Assembly: GCA_963815185.1 (NCBI GenBank)
Contig: CAWFGC010000004.1
Span: forward strand, 1 to 64,000
Length of the DNA stretch: 64,000 bases
Direction: 5' to 3'
Source: SHZL01 sp963815185
GTDB taxonomy: Bacteria; Pseudomonadota; Gammaproteobacteria; Xanthomonadales; SZUA-36
Shown here: one piece after another, positions 33,767 to 44,225 of the stretch
How the letters are laid out: each line of letters starts with the position of its first letter
Position numbering within the stretch: position 1 is the first letter of the stretch
Made by a program: the position numbers and the translations under genes
The notes under the pieces: model-generated
Databases searched by the model: none
What the model was told of the DNA's origin: nothing
The model's input: only the letters and a program-made list of their open reading frames with translations

Positions 33767-33815
33767 CAACCATAGACCAAGGGTAAATAGAAAAAGTTTC
33801 AAGGAGAGTTCAATC

Positions 33816-34340
33816 GTGAGTGAAATAAATAATCCGGTCACCGCCGTTATGCACACCAGCAAAGGCGAGATCAAGCTGCATCTGTTTGCGGATCAGGCGC
33901 CTGTTACGGTTGCAAATTTCGTCAATCTGTCCACGCAGGGATACTACGATGACCTGATTTTTCATCGGGTTATCCCCGATTTCATGATTCAGGGCGGCTG
34001 TCCGCAAGGCAGTGGCACCGGCGGACCGGGCTATCGATTCGAAGACGAGTGCTCGACAGCGTTACGGCACGATGCGCCGGGCAGGCTATCGATGGCGAAT
34101 GCGGGCCCTGGCACCAATGGCAGCCAGTTTTTCATCACCCATGTCAAAACACCGTGGCTGGATGGCCGTCATACGGTATTTGGAGCCGTCGTGGACAGCG
34201 CCGACCAGGCGGTGGTCGATTCCATTGTGGTGGGTGACACCATTACCGGCATCGATGTCGATGGCGCCGAAGAACTACTGAACAGTCAGGCGCAGCGCAT
34301 CGCCGAATGGAACGCGGTGCTGCAACGTCAAGCGAATTAG
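33816..34340 (+). CDS. ppiB: Cyclophilin-type peptidyl-prolyl isomerase
   Basis: Catalyses proline cis-trans isomerisation in the cytosol; no signal peptide. The 174-residue protein shows HTSKGEIKLHLFADQAPV, FHRVIPDFMIQGG (active-site Arg and Phe), GPGTNGSQFFIT (Gln/Phe substrate pocket), and TPWLDGRHTVFGAVV (Trp and His). It starts with GTG 33816, 9 bases after AAGGAGAG. The gene stands alone and converges on ispB with a large palindrome between. Confidence 0.93.
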   Translation: MSEINNPVTAVMHTSKGEIKLHLFADQAPVTVANFVNLSTQGYYDDLIFHRVIPDFMIQGGCPQGSGTGGPGYRFEDECSTALRHDAPGRLSMANAGPGTNGSQFFITHVKTPWLDGRHTVFGAVVDSADQAVVDSIVVGDTITGIDVDGAEELLNSQAQRIAEWNAVLQRQAN

Positions 34341-34344
34341 GCCG

Positions 34345-34526
34345 TAGCCTGCCTGTTGCACCAGTTCTCGTAGCGAGACGAATCAGGGGTGCGTCATGGC
34401 TGGCTTTCGCGACCGAAGAGCGCGCAGGCATAGTCGACACTATGTCGAGCACTCTGACCGAGCGAAAGCCAGACAGGGCGTGCCTCTGGATCGTCGCAGT
34501 AGAGGATTGGTGCAACAGGCAGGCTA
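34345..34526. repeat. 182-bp imperfect palindrome between convergent genes
   Basis: TAGCCTGCCTGTTGCACCA at 34345-34363 is the exact reverse complement of 34508-34526. The arms continue to pair with mismatches and small gaps towards a centre near 34436 (CATAGTCGACACTATG). Both arms contain CTGGCTTTCGC. It occupies almost the whole gap between the ppiB stop and the ispB stop, ending inside the ispB stop codon. It may serve as a bidirectional terminator or be a palindromic MITE-like insertion. Confidence 0.88.
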
Positions 34527-35579
34527 ATTCTGCCGTCCCACGCTGTAATGCGCCAGCGCAAGCATGGCGCTTTTCCAGCGTGATTCCGGAATGATGTCCA
34601 GAGCCGTCATGGCCGCACGGGCGCGCAGCCGGGCTTTGTCTATCGAAGCCTGCAGCGCCCCGCTGTCATCGATCAAATACATGATTCGGTTCAGTTGCGC
34701 ACTATCGCCGTCGCGGATGGCATCGTCGATCAACTGGCGGCGGTCGTCTTGCACCAGGGCGCGGCAAAGTATCAGCGGCAAGGTGGGCTTGCCTTCAGCC
34801 AGGTCGTCGCCGGCGTTCTTGCCCAGGGTCGCGGCATTGGAAGTGTAGTCCAGCACGTCGTCGGTCACCTGGAAGGCGGCGCCCAGTTCGCGGCCATAGG
34901 CCGCCAGCGGGCCTTCGAAGTCCTCCCGCCCGGCCAGAACGGCGCCCAATTGGCAGGCAGCCTCGAACAGTTTGGCGGTTTTCTTTTCGATCACGCTGAA
35001 ATAGCGCGCTTCACTGACTTCGGGGTCGTGCAGATTCAGCAACTGCTCGACCTCGCCTTCGGCGATCATGTTGGTGGCATCGGACAACACGTCCATCACG
35101 CGCATGGTGTCGACCTTGACCATCATCTGGAATGCGCGTGAATAGAGAAAATCCCCCACCAGCACACTGGCGGCATTGCCCCAGACGGCGTGCGCGGATT
35201 CCTGCCCGCGCCGCAGATCCGACTCATCCACCACATCGTCGTGCAGCAAGGTGGCGGTATGAATGAATTCAATGACCGCTGCAAGCGTTATCTGGTGGTG
35301 GCTGCCGTCTTTTGATGCGGTATAACCACAAGCGCGGGCGGCAAGCACCACCAGCAAAGGGCGCAGGCGTTTGCCTCCGGAACTGATTATGTATTCTGCA
35401 ATCTGACGAATCAGCACGACATCCGAATTCAGGCTGTCGCGAATTAGCGCATCGACCGCCGCCATATCGTCGGCACAGAGGCGAAATACGAGCTGGATGT
35501 CGCTAAGCGCTTCGTCGCCTGGCGCTTTGTCACTTGGCGCTTCGCTGACTGCGGGTTGCTGGGCTCGGGATTGTTCCAT
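34524..35579 (-). CDS. ispB: Octaprenyl (polyprenyl) diphosphate synthase
   Basis: Chain elongation of isoprenyl diphosphates for quinone side chains. The 351-residue enzyme has the two Asp-rich motifs, DDVVDESDLRR near residue 112 and DDVLDYTSN near residue 240, plus the substrate-binding GGKRLRPLL. An N-terminal extension of about 30 residues is built from degenerate repeats (SDKAPGDEALSD). It is divergent from the MFS gene across about 150 bases. The start ATG 35579 is plausible, but an internal start after the repeat region would restore the family length of about 320. Confidence 0.93.
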   Translation of the reverse strand: MEQSRAQQPAVSEAPSDKAPGDEALSDIQLVFRLCADDMAAVDALIRDSLNSDVVLIRQIAEYIISSGGKRLRPLLVVLAARACGYTASKDGSHHQITLAAVIEFIHTATLLHDDVVDESDLRRGQESAHAVWGNAASVLVGDFLYSRAFQMMVKVDTMRVMDVLSDATNMIAEGEVEQLLNLHDPEVSEARYFSVIEKKTAKLFEAACQLGAVLAGREDFEGPLAAYGRELGAAFQVTDDVLDYTSNAATLGKNAGDDLAEGKPTLPLILCRALVQDDRRQLIDDAIRDGDSAQLNRIMYLIDDSGALQASIDKARLRARAAMTALDIIPESRWKSAMLALAHYSVGRQN

Positions 35580-35726
35580 GTTTTTCCCAGTAGATGGACG
35601 CTTGCATTATAGGCTGCGGGTGATGCAACACAAAGCCGTCCGGTCTTGCCAGGCAGATTTTGGCAAACATCAGTGAATATTGCAGCCGCGGCTTCTATAA
35701 TGCCCGATTTTGCCAAGGAGCAATTT

Positions 35727-36902
35727 GTGCAGCGTGATTCCACCCGTAACTCGGAGATAAGACTGGCTTTGACCCTGTCCGGCGTGATTGCGCTACGCAT
35801 GCTCGGCTTATTCCTGATATTGCCGGTATTCATGGTGTTGGCGCACGATGTGCCCGGATTTACCCCTCAGCTCGGTGGCCTTGCAGTCGGCATTTATGGG
35901 CTCACCCAGGCCGTGCTGCAACAGCCGTTCGGCTGGCTGTCCGATCGTTGGGGCCGGCGCCCGGTATTGCTGCTGGGCCTGGGCCTGTTTGCCGCAGGCG
36001 GCCTGGTGGCGGCCAGCGCAGATTCCATGACCGGCTTGATCGTGGGCCGCGCCTTGCAGGGTTGCGGCGCCATTGCCGGCGTAGCCATGGCCTTCGCAGC
36101 CGATTTCACCCGCCCCGAAAAACGGCCAATCACCATGGCGATCATCGGCATGGGCATTGGCGGCGCGTTCCTGTTGTCGATGGTCGCCTCGGTGCCCGTG
36201 GCCAACCTGCTGGGCCTGCATGGTTTGTTGGGCCTGACCGCGGGGCTCGGTTTGCTCGGGATGGTGCTGGTGCTGACCACACCACGGGCAAAGGTATTGC
36301 CAGCCGCACAGGTATCGGCCTCTGTCGATTCGATGAAGCCGGTTTGGCTGTTGGCCCTCAGTGTCTTCCTGCTGCATTCGGTCATGACTTTGTTATTCGT
36401 TGTCCTGCCGGGATTGCTGGTCAACAAGCACCAATTTGCGCTGGCGGATCACTGGAAACTCTATGTGCCGACGATGATCCTGTCCGTGGTTCTGATGTTG
36501 CCCCTGCTCAGATGGATGGGACAGCGAAAAACCGAAAGTTCGATACTGCCCTGGGCTTTTGGCCTGCTCGGGCTGGCTTTGATTTTATTGTCCCGGGGTT
36601 ATTCCATGGCCTGGATGGCGGTACTGGTGGTGGCTTACTTCCTCGGTTTCAATTTGCTCGAGGCGGCCATGCCGGCACTGGTAGCGCGCGTTACCGGCGG
36701 TGGCGGGCGGGGCCGGAAAATGGGCCTTTACAGCACCTTCCAGTTCCTTGGTGCGTTTACCGGTGGCGTCGGGGGAGGCTTCCTGCTGGCCAGATTCGGC
36801 GGCGCAGTGGCGCTGGCGGTGGGCGGCAGCACCTGCTTCATTTGGGGCCTGCTGTCCGGCAGCCTCACAAAGCGGCTTTTTCCGACAAGCCAGCCAACTT
36901 GA
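35727..36902 (+). CDS. Major facilitator superfamily transporter
   Basis: A 12-segment inner-membrane transporter of 391 residues. The loop after helix 2 holds the MFS motif GWLSDRWGRRPVLLLGL; helix 5 region LQGCGAIAGVAMAFAADFTR is typical of drug/sugar efflux members. The start is GTG 35727, 6 bases after AAGGAG (35715-35720); the longer frame from 35646 lacks a site. It lies directly before ssb, an arrangement common in gammaproteobacteria near uvrA. The substrate is unknown; the family includes arabinose and drug efflux proteins. Confidence 0.85.
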   Translation: MQRDSTRNSEIRLALTLSGVIALRMLGLFLILPVFMVLAHDVPGFTPQLGGLAVGIYGLTQAVLQQPFGWLSDRWGRRPVLLLGLGLFAAGGLVAASADSMTGLIVGRALQGCGAIAGVAMAFAADFTRPEKRPITMAIIGMGIGGAFLLSMVASVPVANLLGLHGLLGLTAGLGLLGMVLVLTTPRAKVLPAAQVSASVDSMKPVWLLALSVFLLHSVMTLLFVVLPGLLVNKHQFALADHWKLYVPTMILSVVLMLPLLRWMGQRKTESSILPWAFGLLGLALILLSRGYSMAWMAVLVVAYFLGFNLLEAAMPALVARVTGGGGRGRKMGLYSTFQFLGAFTGGVGGGFLLARFGGAVALAVGGSTCFIWGLLSGSLTKRLFPTSQPT

Positions 36903-36944
36903 CTGTGCTAAACTTCCCGCTCTGATTTCTCATGGAGGTGCCTG

Positions 36945-37402
36945 ATGGCACGAGGTGTCAATAAAGTCATCCTGGTTGGAAACCTGGGTGCGGATCCGGA
37001 AACACGTTATACCGCCAGCGGTTCGGCCATCACAACATCAGCATTGCAACGACCGAGTCGTGGCGGGACAAAACCAGCGGTGAACAGCAAGAACGCACGG
37101 AGTGGCACCGGGTGGTTTTTTTCAATCGTCTGGCCGAAATCGCCGGTGAATACCTGCGCAAAGGCAGCCAGGTCTATGTCGAAGGCACGCTGAGAACGAA
37201 CAAATGGCAGGACCAGAGTGGGCAGGATCGTTATACCACTGAAGTCATCGCAAACGAGATGCAGATGCTGGGCGGCCGTGGCGGCGACAATCAGGAACGG
37301 CCATCGCAAGGCGGCGGCTTTCGTGACAATCAGAAGTCCGGCCAACAGGTTGCTGATGGGCCCGCAGACGACGGTTTCGCGGAAGACGATATCCCGTTCT
37401 AG
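36945..37402 (+). CDS. ssb: Single-stranded DNA-binding protein, one frameshift
   Basis: Binds ssDNA in replication, repair and recombination. About 152 residues: MARGVNKVILVGNLGADPET begins the OB-fold, and ERTEWHRVVFFNRLAEIA and RKGSQVYVEGTLRTNKWQD complete it. A Gly/Gln-rich linker and the acidic tip DDGFAEDDIPF, the protein-interaction tail, follow. The frame shifts near 37033: one base is missing after ATCAC, where SAITxISIATTES would be expected. Similarity is unbroken across the site, so I treat it as a sequence error. GGAGG precedes ATG 36945. Confidence 0.93.
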
Positions 37403-37432
37403 TGTCAATTGAGGCGTGACAGGACACCAGCT

Positions 37433-38500
37433 ATGAGGACTGTGCTGGTCACCGGCGGCGCTGGATTTATCGGTGGCAACTATGTGCTGCGCAGCCTGTC
37501 GCAGAATCCCGCGCTGCGTATTGTCAACCTCGATCTGCTGACCTACGCGGGAAATCTCGATACGCTGGCTTCGCTGGACAAGAATCCCCGGCACGTGTTT
37601 GTGCATGGCGATATTGCCGACCGTCAACTGGTGCAGGGCCTGCTGTCTGAGTACAAACCCGAAGCCATTGTTCATTTTGCCGCCGAAAGCCACGTTGACC
37701 GTTCCATCGATGGACCGGCGGCTTTTGTGCAGACCAATATCGTCGGTACGCTCAATCTGCTGCAGTGCGCGCTTGATTACTGGCGCGCTTTGGCCTCAGG
37801 ACCAGGCGAGCGCTTCCGTTTTCTGCAGGTCTCTACCGATGAGGTTTATGGCAGTCTGGGCGCCAAGGGCGCATTCAGCGAAACGACGCCATACGCGCCC
37901 AATTCTCCCTATGCGGCTTCCAAGGCCGGTTCGGACCATTTGGTGCGGGCCTTTCATCACACTTACGGCCTGCCGGTGCTGACCACGAACTGCTCCAACA
38001 ACTACGGCCCATACCAGTTTCCGGAAAAGCTGATCCCCCTGGTGATCCTGAATGCCCTGGTGATCAAACCGCTGCCCGTTTATGGTGACGGCCTGCAGGT
38101 GCGGGACTGGTTGTATGTGCACGACCATGTCGACGCGATCAACACGGTGTTGCAATCAGGCCAATGCGGCGAGGTGTACAATATCGGCGGCTCCTCCGAG
38201 CGCACCAACCTGCAGGTGGTCAAAGCCATTTGTGCTGCGCTGGACCGGAAAACACCGCATGCCGCCTGTGCCGATCGCTCGCAACTGATCGAGTACGTCA
38301 CAGACCGGCCCGGCCATGACCGGCGTTACGCGATCGATTGTTCCAAACTCAGCGCCACGCTGGGCTGGCGGCCTGCGGTCGATTTCGAACGGGGACTCGA
38401 CCAGACCGTAGACTGGTACTTATCCAACAGTGAGTGGATCAAGCGTGTCCGTGATGGCAGCTATCAGGGCGAACGGCTGGGACTGACGGGCGTGGCCTGA
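37433..38500 (+). CDS. rmlB: dTDP-glucose 4,6-dehydratase
   Basis: Second step of dTDP-L-rhamnose synthesis. A short-chain dehydrogenase/reductase-type enzyme of 355 residues: NAD-binding VTGGAGFIGGNYVLRS, STDEVYGSLG (catalytic Thr with the Asp-Glu pair), and the YxxxK motif in YAASKAGSDHLVRAF. ATG 37433 follows AGGACACCAGCT. It opens the rmlBACD-manC run after ssb; the four rhamnose genes are closely packed. dTDP-rhamnose is used for O-antigen or exopolysaccharide. Confidence 0.95.
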   Translation: MRTVLVTGGAGFIGGNYVLRSLSQNPALRIVNLDLLTYAGNLDTLASLDKNPRHVFVHGDIADRQLVQGLLSEYKPEAIVHFAAESHVDRSIDGPAAFVQTNIVGTLNLLQCALDYWRALASGPGERFRFLQVSTDEVYGSLGAKGAFSETTPYAPNSPYAASKAGSDHLVRAFHHTYGLPVLTTNCSNNYGPYQFPEKLIPLVILNALVIKPLPVYGDGLQVRDWLYVHDHVDAINTVLQSGQCGEVYNIGGSSERTNLQVVKAICAALDRKTPHAACADRSQLIEYVTDRPGHDRRYAIDCSKLSATLGWRPAVDFERGLDQTVDWYLSNSEWIKRVRDGSYQGERLGLTGVA

Positions 38501-38527
38501 TGTTGTCACATTACATAAAGTTGAATC

Positions 38528-39411
<884 letters not shown>

Positions 39412-39415
<4 letters not shown>

Positions 39416-39969
39416 AAACCCTTGCAACGGGAATACCCGGGCTGACGATCATCGAGACCGACGTTCATGCGGATGAAAGAGGCTATTTCCAGGAACTTTG
39501 GAAAGCTTCTGCTTACGCCGGGCTGCAGTTGCCCGGCCGGTTCGTCCAATCCAATATCTCCTACTCCGGCCCCGGCGTCATTCGTGGCTTGCATTACCAA
39601 TACCCGCAACCACAGGGCAAACTGATCGCGGTTCTCGAAGGCAGTATTTTCGACGTCGCGGTCGATATTCGCAGTGACTCGCCGACTTTCCGGCAATGGG
39701 TCGGCGTTGAGCTTTCTGCCCGCAATCACCGTCAGTTTTATGTGCCGGAAGGGTTTGCCCACGGTTATTGCGTTGCCGATGGCAACGCGCTGATCAGCTA
39801 TTTGTGCACGGCCGAATACGCGGCGGAATTCGATGCGGCCGTGGCCTGGGACGATCCCGATATCGGCGTCGAATGGCCGGTCGAAGCCGCAAGCATGTCC
39901 GCCAAGGACCGCAACGCTCCCCGCCTGCAAGACATCGCACCGGAAGACCTTCCGCGCATGCCCTCATGA
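39412..39969 (+). CDS. rmlC: dTDP-4-dehydrorhamnose 3,5-epimerase
   Basis: Third step of the rhamnose pathway. A cupin-fold epimerase of 185 residues: ADERGYFQELW, FVQSNISYSGPGVIRGLHYQ (catalytic His), FDVAVDIRSDSPTF, and VPEGFAHGYCVAD. The start at 39412 overlaps the rmlA stop by four bases; the longer frame from 39313 belongs to the rmlA region. It overlaps rmlD by four bases (ATGA), so the whole set is translationally coupled. Confidence 0.94.
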
Positions 39970-40875
39970 ACATTTTGCTTGCCGGAGGATCCGGGCAACT
40001 GGGCCAGGAATTGTTGGCGCGTCTGACCGTGCTGGGTCAGGTCACCTCTGTGGACCGGTTGCCGGGCGAAGCCGGGTTCCATTGAGTTGGATCTCTCTGA
40101 CTTGAACCAGGTCGAGAATCTGTTGAGCCGCCTGCGCCCGGACCTCGTGATCAACGCTGCGGCCTATACGGCTGTCGATCACTCCGAAAATGAAAACCGC
40201 ACGGCTTTTCGCCTGAACGCCGAGCTGCCGGGCTGCCTGGCACGCTGGTGTCATCTCAATGACCGCTTGCTGTTGCACTATTCGACCGATTACGTATTCG
40301 ACGGTCAATCCAAACGTCCTTATAGGGAAGATGATGCGCCGGGCCCGCTCGGCGTTTACGGCGAGTCCAAGCTGGCCGGCGAGTGGGCGCTGGGCGCCAG
40401 CGGTTGCCGGCATGTCGTCTTACGCACATCGTGGGTTTATTCCACCCACGGTAACAATTTCGTGTTGAGCATGTTGCGCCTGGCGCGGCAGCGGTCCGAG
40501 CTGAGCATCGTCAGCGATCAGACCGGTTGCCCGACCTGGGCGCGGAATCTGGCGTCCGCTTCCATTGACGTACTGCGCCGCGCCATCGACCAGGCCGGCG
40601 ACCCGGCTTTTCAGGGTATATTTCACTATTGCGACGGCGGCATCGTGAGCTGGTATGATTTTGCCCGTTTGATATTTGAACAGGCGGCTGAACTCAAGCT
40701 TCTGCATCAAATTCCGCGTTTGAAATCGATCCGTTCGACGGAATTTCCCCAGATCGCCCGGCGTCCGCAATATTCGGTACTGGATACGACATCGATACAG
40801 AACACCTTCGGCATCCGGCCGCCGGACCTCGAGGCTTCTTTGCGCGCGTGTCTGCAGGAACTCATTCCCGAATGA
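39966..40875 (+). CDS. rmlD: dTDP-4-dehydrorhamnose reductase, one frameshift
   Basis: Last step: reduces dTDP-4-dehydro-rhamnose with NAD(P)H. About 302 residues. NILLAGGSGQLGQELLARL begins the Rossmann fold. An extra T near 40077 shifts the frame (GEAG then SIELDLSDL). The protein continues with DLVINAAAYTAVDHSEN, STDYVFDGQSKRPYREDD, the active-site YGESKLAGE and SDQTGCPTWARNLA. Similarity is continuous, so the break looks artefactual. The start overlaps rmlC. Confidence 0.92.
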
Positions 40876-40891
40876 ATAAACTGGAATCCCG

Positions 40892-42321
40892 ATGTCGCTG
40901 ACTCCCGTCATTCTCTCTGGCGGCGCCGGAACGAGACTGTGGCCGGTTTCGCGACGCGCCCATCCAAAGCCGTTCATGCTGTTGGCCGACGGCCAGTCGC
41001 TGGCGGAAAAGACCTTTCGCCGGGCGCTGTCCGTTGCCGGGTCTTCGCCCATCCTGACGGTAACCAGCAGGGACTACTTTTTTTATACCCGCGATCTGTA
41101 TCAGCAGATCACCGGCGCCGGGCACGAGCATCCGTTTTTGCTGGAACCGGTAGGGCGAAACACCGCACCTGCGATCGCGCTGGCCGCGATGTATCTGCAG
41201 CACACATCGGGTGCGGCGACAAAAATGCTGATCCTGCCGGCCGATCACCTGGTACGCGACGAGGAGAAGTTCAAGGCCGCGGTAGACGAAGCGGCAGCCC
41301 TGGCGGAACGCGGTTATCTCGTCACGTTTGGCGTCCACCCGACGCATGCGGAAACGGGTTATGGCTACATTCGCAAGGGCCGGCGCCATTGAAAATTCAG
41401 AAGGCTTTGAGATAGCAGCATTCGTCGAGAAGCCCGATCTGGAAACTGCAGACAGTTATTTGCGGACAGGCGGGTATAGCTGGAATTCCGGCATGTTCTG
41501 TTTTCAGGCAGACGCCTTTCTCGATGCGTTGCAGAAATTCGCACCCGATGTCTACGAAGCCGCCCAGGTGTGCTGGCAGGGACTGGACCGTTCCCAGCAG
41601 GCAATGGAGATTCCGTTGGAATTGTTCTCCCGCAGCCCGAAAATATCCGTGGATTATGCGGTGATGGAAAAGGCCGAAAATTCGGCCGTCGTGGCGGCAG
41701 CCTTCGGCTGGAGCGACATTGGTACATGGAAAGCCATCAGCGAACTGCACGAATCCGACGCGGCGGGAAATCGCATTCACGGTAAAGCCGTGATGATCGA
41801 CAGCAGCAATTGTTTCGTCCAGGGCGGTAAACGGATGGTGGCCGCAGTGGGGGTCAACAATCTGGTCATCGTCGATACCGGCGACGCGGTGCTGGTGGCC
41901 GACCGCGATCGTGCTCAGGACGTCAAACAGGTGGTCGACCAGCTCATCGATCTTGAGCACATTTCAGCCGAATTTCACCAGACGGTGCACCGACCCTGGG
42001 GCAGTTACTCCATTTTGGAGGATGCGGATGACTGCAAGGTCAAGCGCTTGGTGGTGAAACCCGGTCAGGTCCTTTCCCTGCAATCACACAAAAAAAGGGC
42101 CGAACACTGGACGGTGGTGCGCGGCACTGCCAAAGTGCGCCTGGGTGACAAGGAATTTCTGCTCACGGCCAACCAGTCCACCTATATTCCTGCTGGAAAC
42201 CCTGCACCGGCTGGAAAACCCGGGCAGCGAAGACGTCCACCTGATCGAAGTTCAGACCGGCGAGTATTTTGGCGAGGATGATATCGTCCGCTACGAAGAT
42301 ATTTACGGGCGGGTGCCGTAG
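40892..42321 (+). CDS. manC: Mannose-1-phosphate guanylyltransferase / mannose-6-phosphate isomerase, two frameshifts
   Basis: Supplies GDP-mannose. N-terminal GTase: PVILSGGAGTRLWPVSRRAHPK, FLLEPVGRNTAPAIALAAM and VEKPDLETA. C-terminal cupin isomerase: HRPWGSYSILEDAD and VLSLQSHKKRAEHWTVVRG. Frameshifts lie near 41380-41390 (one base too many before AIENSEGF) and near 42197 (extra A; then TLHRLENPGSEDVHLIEVQT). The corrected protein ends EDIYGRVP at 42321, about 476 residues, typical for bifunctional ManC. It follows rmlD at 16 bases. After it, 42322-42564 holds no supported gene. Confidence 0.92.
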
Positions 42322-42564
42322 AAGCAGGCCCGCAACAGCATAAACAAGGCCAGCCAAGCCGAGGAAAACATGGGTCCGCCCCTGGGGTTGACGGGCGCGT
42401 CTTTTGGCTTCTGGTAGTTCACTTCCTGCTCCAGCCGGGCCTTCCGGCACTTGACTTCCGTTTTCCCTTGTCTCTATCTATAAAGACTTCCGGGCGATGA
42501 AATGGTTGGTCATACGGCATTACGATCTGGCCCCAAATACCATCCTTTCGGTCCGATAATCGCC

Positions 42565-42966
42565 TCAGCGCTGGGTCTTCCCCAATTCGTGATCGAACTC
42601 GAACTCCTTGGAAGTGACAAACGCCTCCATTTTTTCCAGCCGCAGGTTGAGTTCGCGAAATCGATGACTCAGCGCGCCGAAGACATCCGCCGGCGCATTG
42701 CTGACGCCGCGCCAGAAGACCGCCTGTTCAGGGTCCTGGTAGAGATCGACCGGTTTTACCGGCAACAGCACCGCGAGCACGATGTAGGACAACATCACGA
42801 ACGGTATGAAGGGAGGAAACAGCATCATCAATACACAGGCCACACGCACGCCTTTGCGATTGAAATCGAAATAGTCCGCAATTCCTGCGCAGACCCCGGC
42901 GACCATCGCGTGCTGCTTGTCGCGAAAGAGCCGGTGGGGATTCTGGCGTTTGTAGAAGTCGCTCAT
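42565..42966 (-). CDS. pspC: Phage-shock protein PspC
   Basis: An inner-membrane partner of the phage-shock (Psp) envelope stress response. 133 residues with the PspC domain near the start: LFRDKQHAMVAGVCAGIADY, then a hydrophobic segment VACVLMMLFPPFIPFVMLSYIVLAVLLP. A C-terminal helical region follows (AFVTSKEFEFDHELG). The start ATG 42966 overlaps the pspB stop as ATGA. It is the third gene of the operon pspA-pspB-pspC. Confidence 0.9.
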   Translation of the reverse strand: MSDFYKRQNPHRLFRDKQHAMVAGVCAGIADYFDFNRKGVRVACVLMMLFPPFIPFVMLSYIVLAVLLPVKPVDLYQDPEQAVFWRGVSNAPADVFGALSHRFRELNLRLEKMEAFVTSKEFEFDHELGKTQR

Positions 42967-43181
42967 GAACGGCTTCTCCAATTGGGCGCTTCGATATCCA
43001 GGATGCGTTCCAGAGTCTTGATGCGCTCTTCCATCTTGTTCGTCGATTCCCAGACCTCGCTCAGCATTTTTTCATCTTCCGCCGACAAGCCCTTGGAAGT
43101 CTTCATCTTGGTGATGTAGTGAAAGACGATCCACAGCGGGAAACAAACCGTAAGCAATAAAATGGGAATCACTTCAGACAT
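42963..43181 (-). CDS. pspB: Phage-shock protein PspB
   Basis: A small membrane regulator of 72 residues that with PspC senses membrane damage. One transmembrane helix (IPILLLTVCFPLWIVFHYI) precedes a cytosolic coiled coil (EDEKMLSEVWESTNKMEERI). The start overlaps the pspA stop by eight bases and its stop overlaps pspC by four, giving tight translational coupling. Confidence 0.92.
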   Translation of the reverse strand: MSEVIPILLLTVCFPLWIVFHYITKMKTSKGLSAEDEKMLSEVWESTNKMEERIKTLERILDIEAPNWRSRS

Positions 43182-43887
43182 CGTCGTTCTCCTGCGGGCT
43201 TTCCTTTACGCCGCTTTTTTTCGCCTTGGGCTCGGCTGCCTTGGATTTCATCCGGGCCAGTTCGGCCTCGACCCGGTCGTCACTTTCCAGATCCTCGATT
43301 TCGTCAGCCAGGGGCCGGTTACGTCCCATGGCAACAGCCTCGGCCTCGGATTCCACCTGATCGATCCGGCGCTCCGCATTTTCGAAACGGAACAGCATCT
43401 CATCGATGCGGTCGTCATGGATGTGCCGCCGGGCGGATAGCTGTGATTTGGCGGTTTTATGCCGTATTACAATGCTGCGTTGACGAATTTTGGCGTCGTT
43501 GAGTTTACTCTGCAGTTGGGTGATGTCCGCATTGAACTTGTCCATCTGATGGTCCAGGTTCCCGGCTTCGATTTTCAACTTCGAAACCTGGTCCTCGATA
43601 CCCTGTTTTTCCGTCAGCGCGGCGCGTGCCAGGTCATCGCGTTCCCGCCGCAAGGCGAGCTCCGCACGGCGTTGCCATTCTGCTATCTCGCGTTCGAGGT
43701 ACTCCGTATGCCGGCGGAGTTCCTTCCGATCCGCTATGCATTTGGCGGCTGCAGAGCGAATTTCCACCAGTGTATCTTCCATTTCCTGGATCATCAGGCG
43801 AATGATCTTTTCCGGATCTTCCGCCTTTTCGAGTACCGCGTTGATATTGGCATTGACGATGTCGCTGAAGCGCGAAAAGATGCCCAT
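43174..43887 (-). CDS. pspA: Phage-shock protein PspA
   Basis: A coiled-coil ESCRT-III-like protein (PspA/IM30) that binds stressed inner membrane and inhibits PspF. The 237-residue protein starts MGIFSRFSDIVNANINAVLE. The longer upstream frame to 43953 adds an atypical tail and is rejected; AGGAGACAGGCTC precedes ATG 43887. An N-terminal amphipathic helix is followed by coiled coils (KIIRLMIQEMEDTLVEIRSA, ERRIDQVESEAEAV). The C-terminal Lys/Ala-rich tail is longer than in E. coli. It is first in the operon. Confidence 0.93.
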   Translation of the reverse strand: MGIFSRFSDIVNANINAVLEKAEDPEKIIRLMIQEMEDTLVEIRSAAAKCIADRKELRRHTEYLEREIAEWQRRAELALRRERDDLARAALTEKQGIEDQVSKLKIEAGNLDHQMDKFNADITQLQSKLNDAKIRQRSIVIRHKTAKSQLSARRHIHDDRIDEMLFRFENAERRIDQVESEAEAVAMGRNRPLADEIEDLESDDRVEAELARMKSKAAEPKAKKSGVKESPQENDDV

Positions 43888-44225
43888 GAGCCTGTCTCCT
43901 GATAATTGATTCTGTACACCAGTAATGCAGGGTTCATGCCATCTGGCATTCATTGCATAAGCACTTGAAATGAAAAGAGTAAATAGCTATGGCTCAATTT
44001 CGATGGAAAAATTCCCCGGCCATCTTGGCCAATTCCACCAAAAGGTGGTGGAAACTTGCGAGCGCAGTAGCGGTCATATCGACCACGAGTGATTTCGGCA
44101 GAGGTGGCCCATTTCCATGCTAATTGCTAACTGCATGGCATGCGCTGCGGTGCTCCTGTAGAATAACTCACTTTTGACATGCCGGCAGCTTGCCGGAAAT
44201 CTCTTAACTGCAGGAGGATTACCAG
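43888..44225. other. Divergent promoter region of psp and FKBP genes
   Basis: Contains the sigma-54-type psp promoter (43926-43941) and an inverted repeat TTCCACC/GGTGGAA near 44035-44055 that could be an enhancer-binding site. No pspF gene is adjacent in this window. The FKBP promoter should lie to the right. Confidence 0.4.
43926..43941 (-). promoter_or_regulatory. Sigma-54 promoter of the psp operon
   Basis: The minus strand reads TGGCATGAACCCTGCA, against the consensus TGGCACG-N4-TTGCW: the -24 GG and -12 GC dinucleotides are both in place. It ends 38 bases before the pspA start. This fits sigma-54/PspF control known for psp operons. Confidence 0.78.

Noticed and set aside
42303..42422. 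39-codon minus-strand ORF with a hydrophobic segment, starting GTG and overlapping the end of manC
   Set aside because: It has only a weak ribosome binding site, no homologue I recognise, and overlaps the manC stop; insufficient support.
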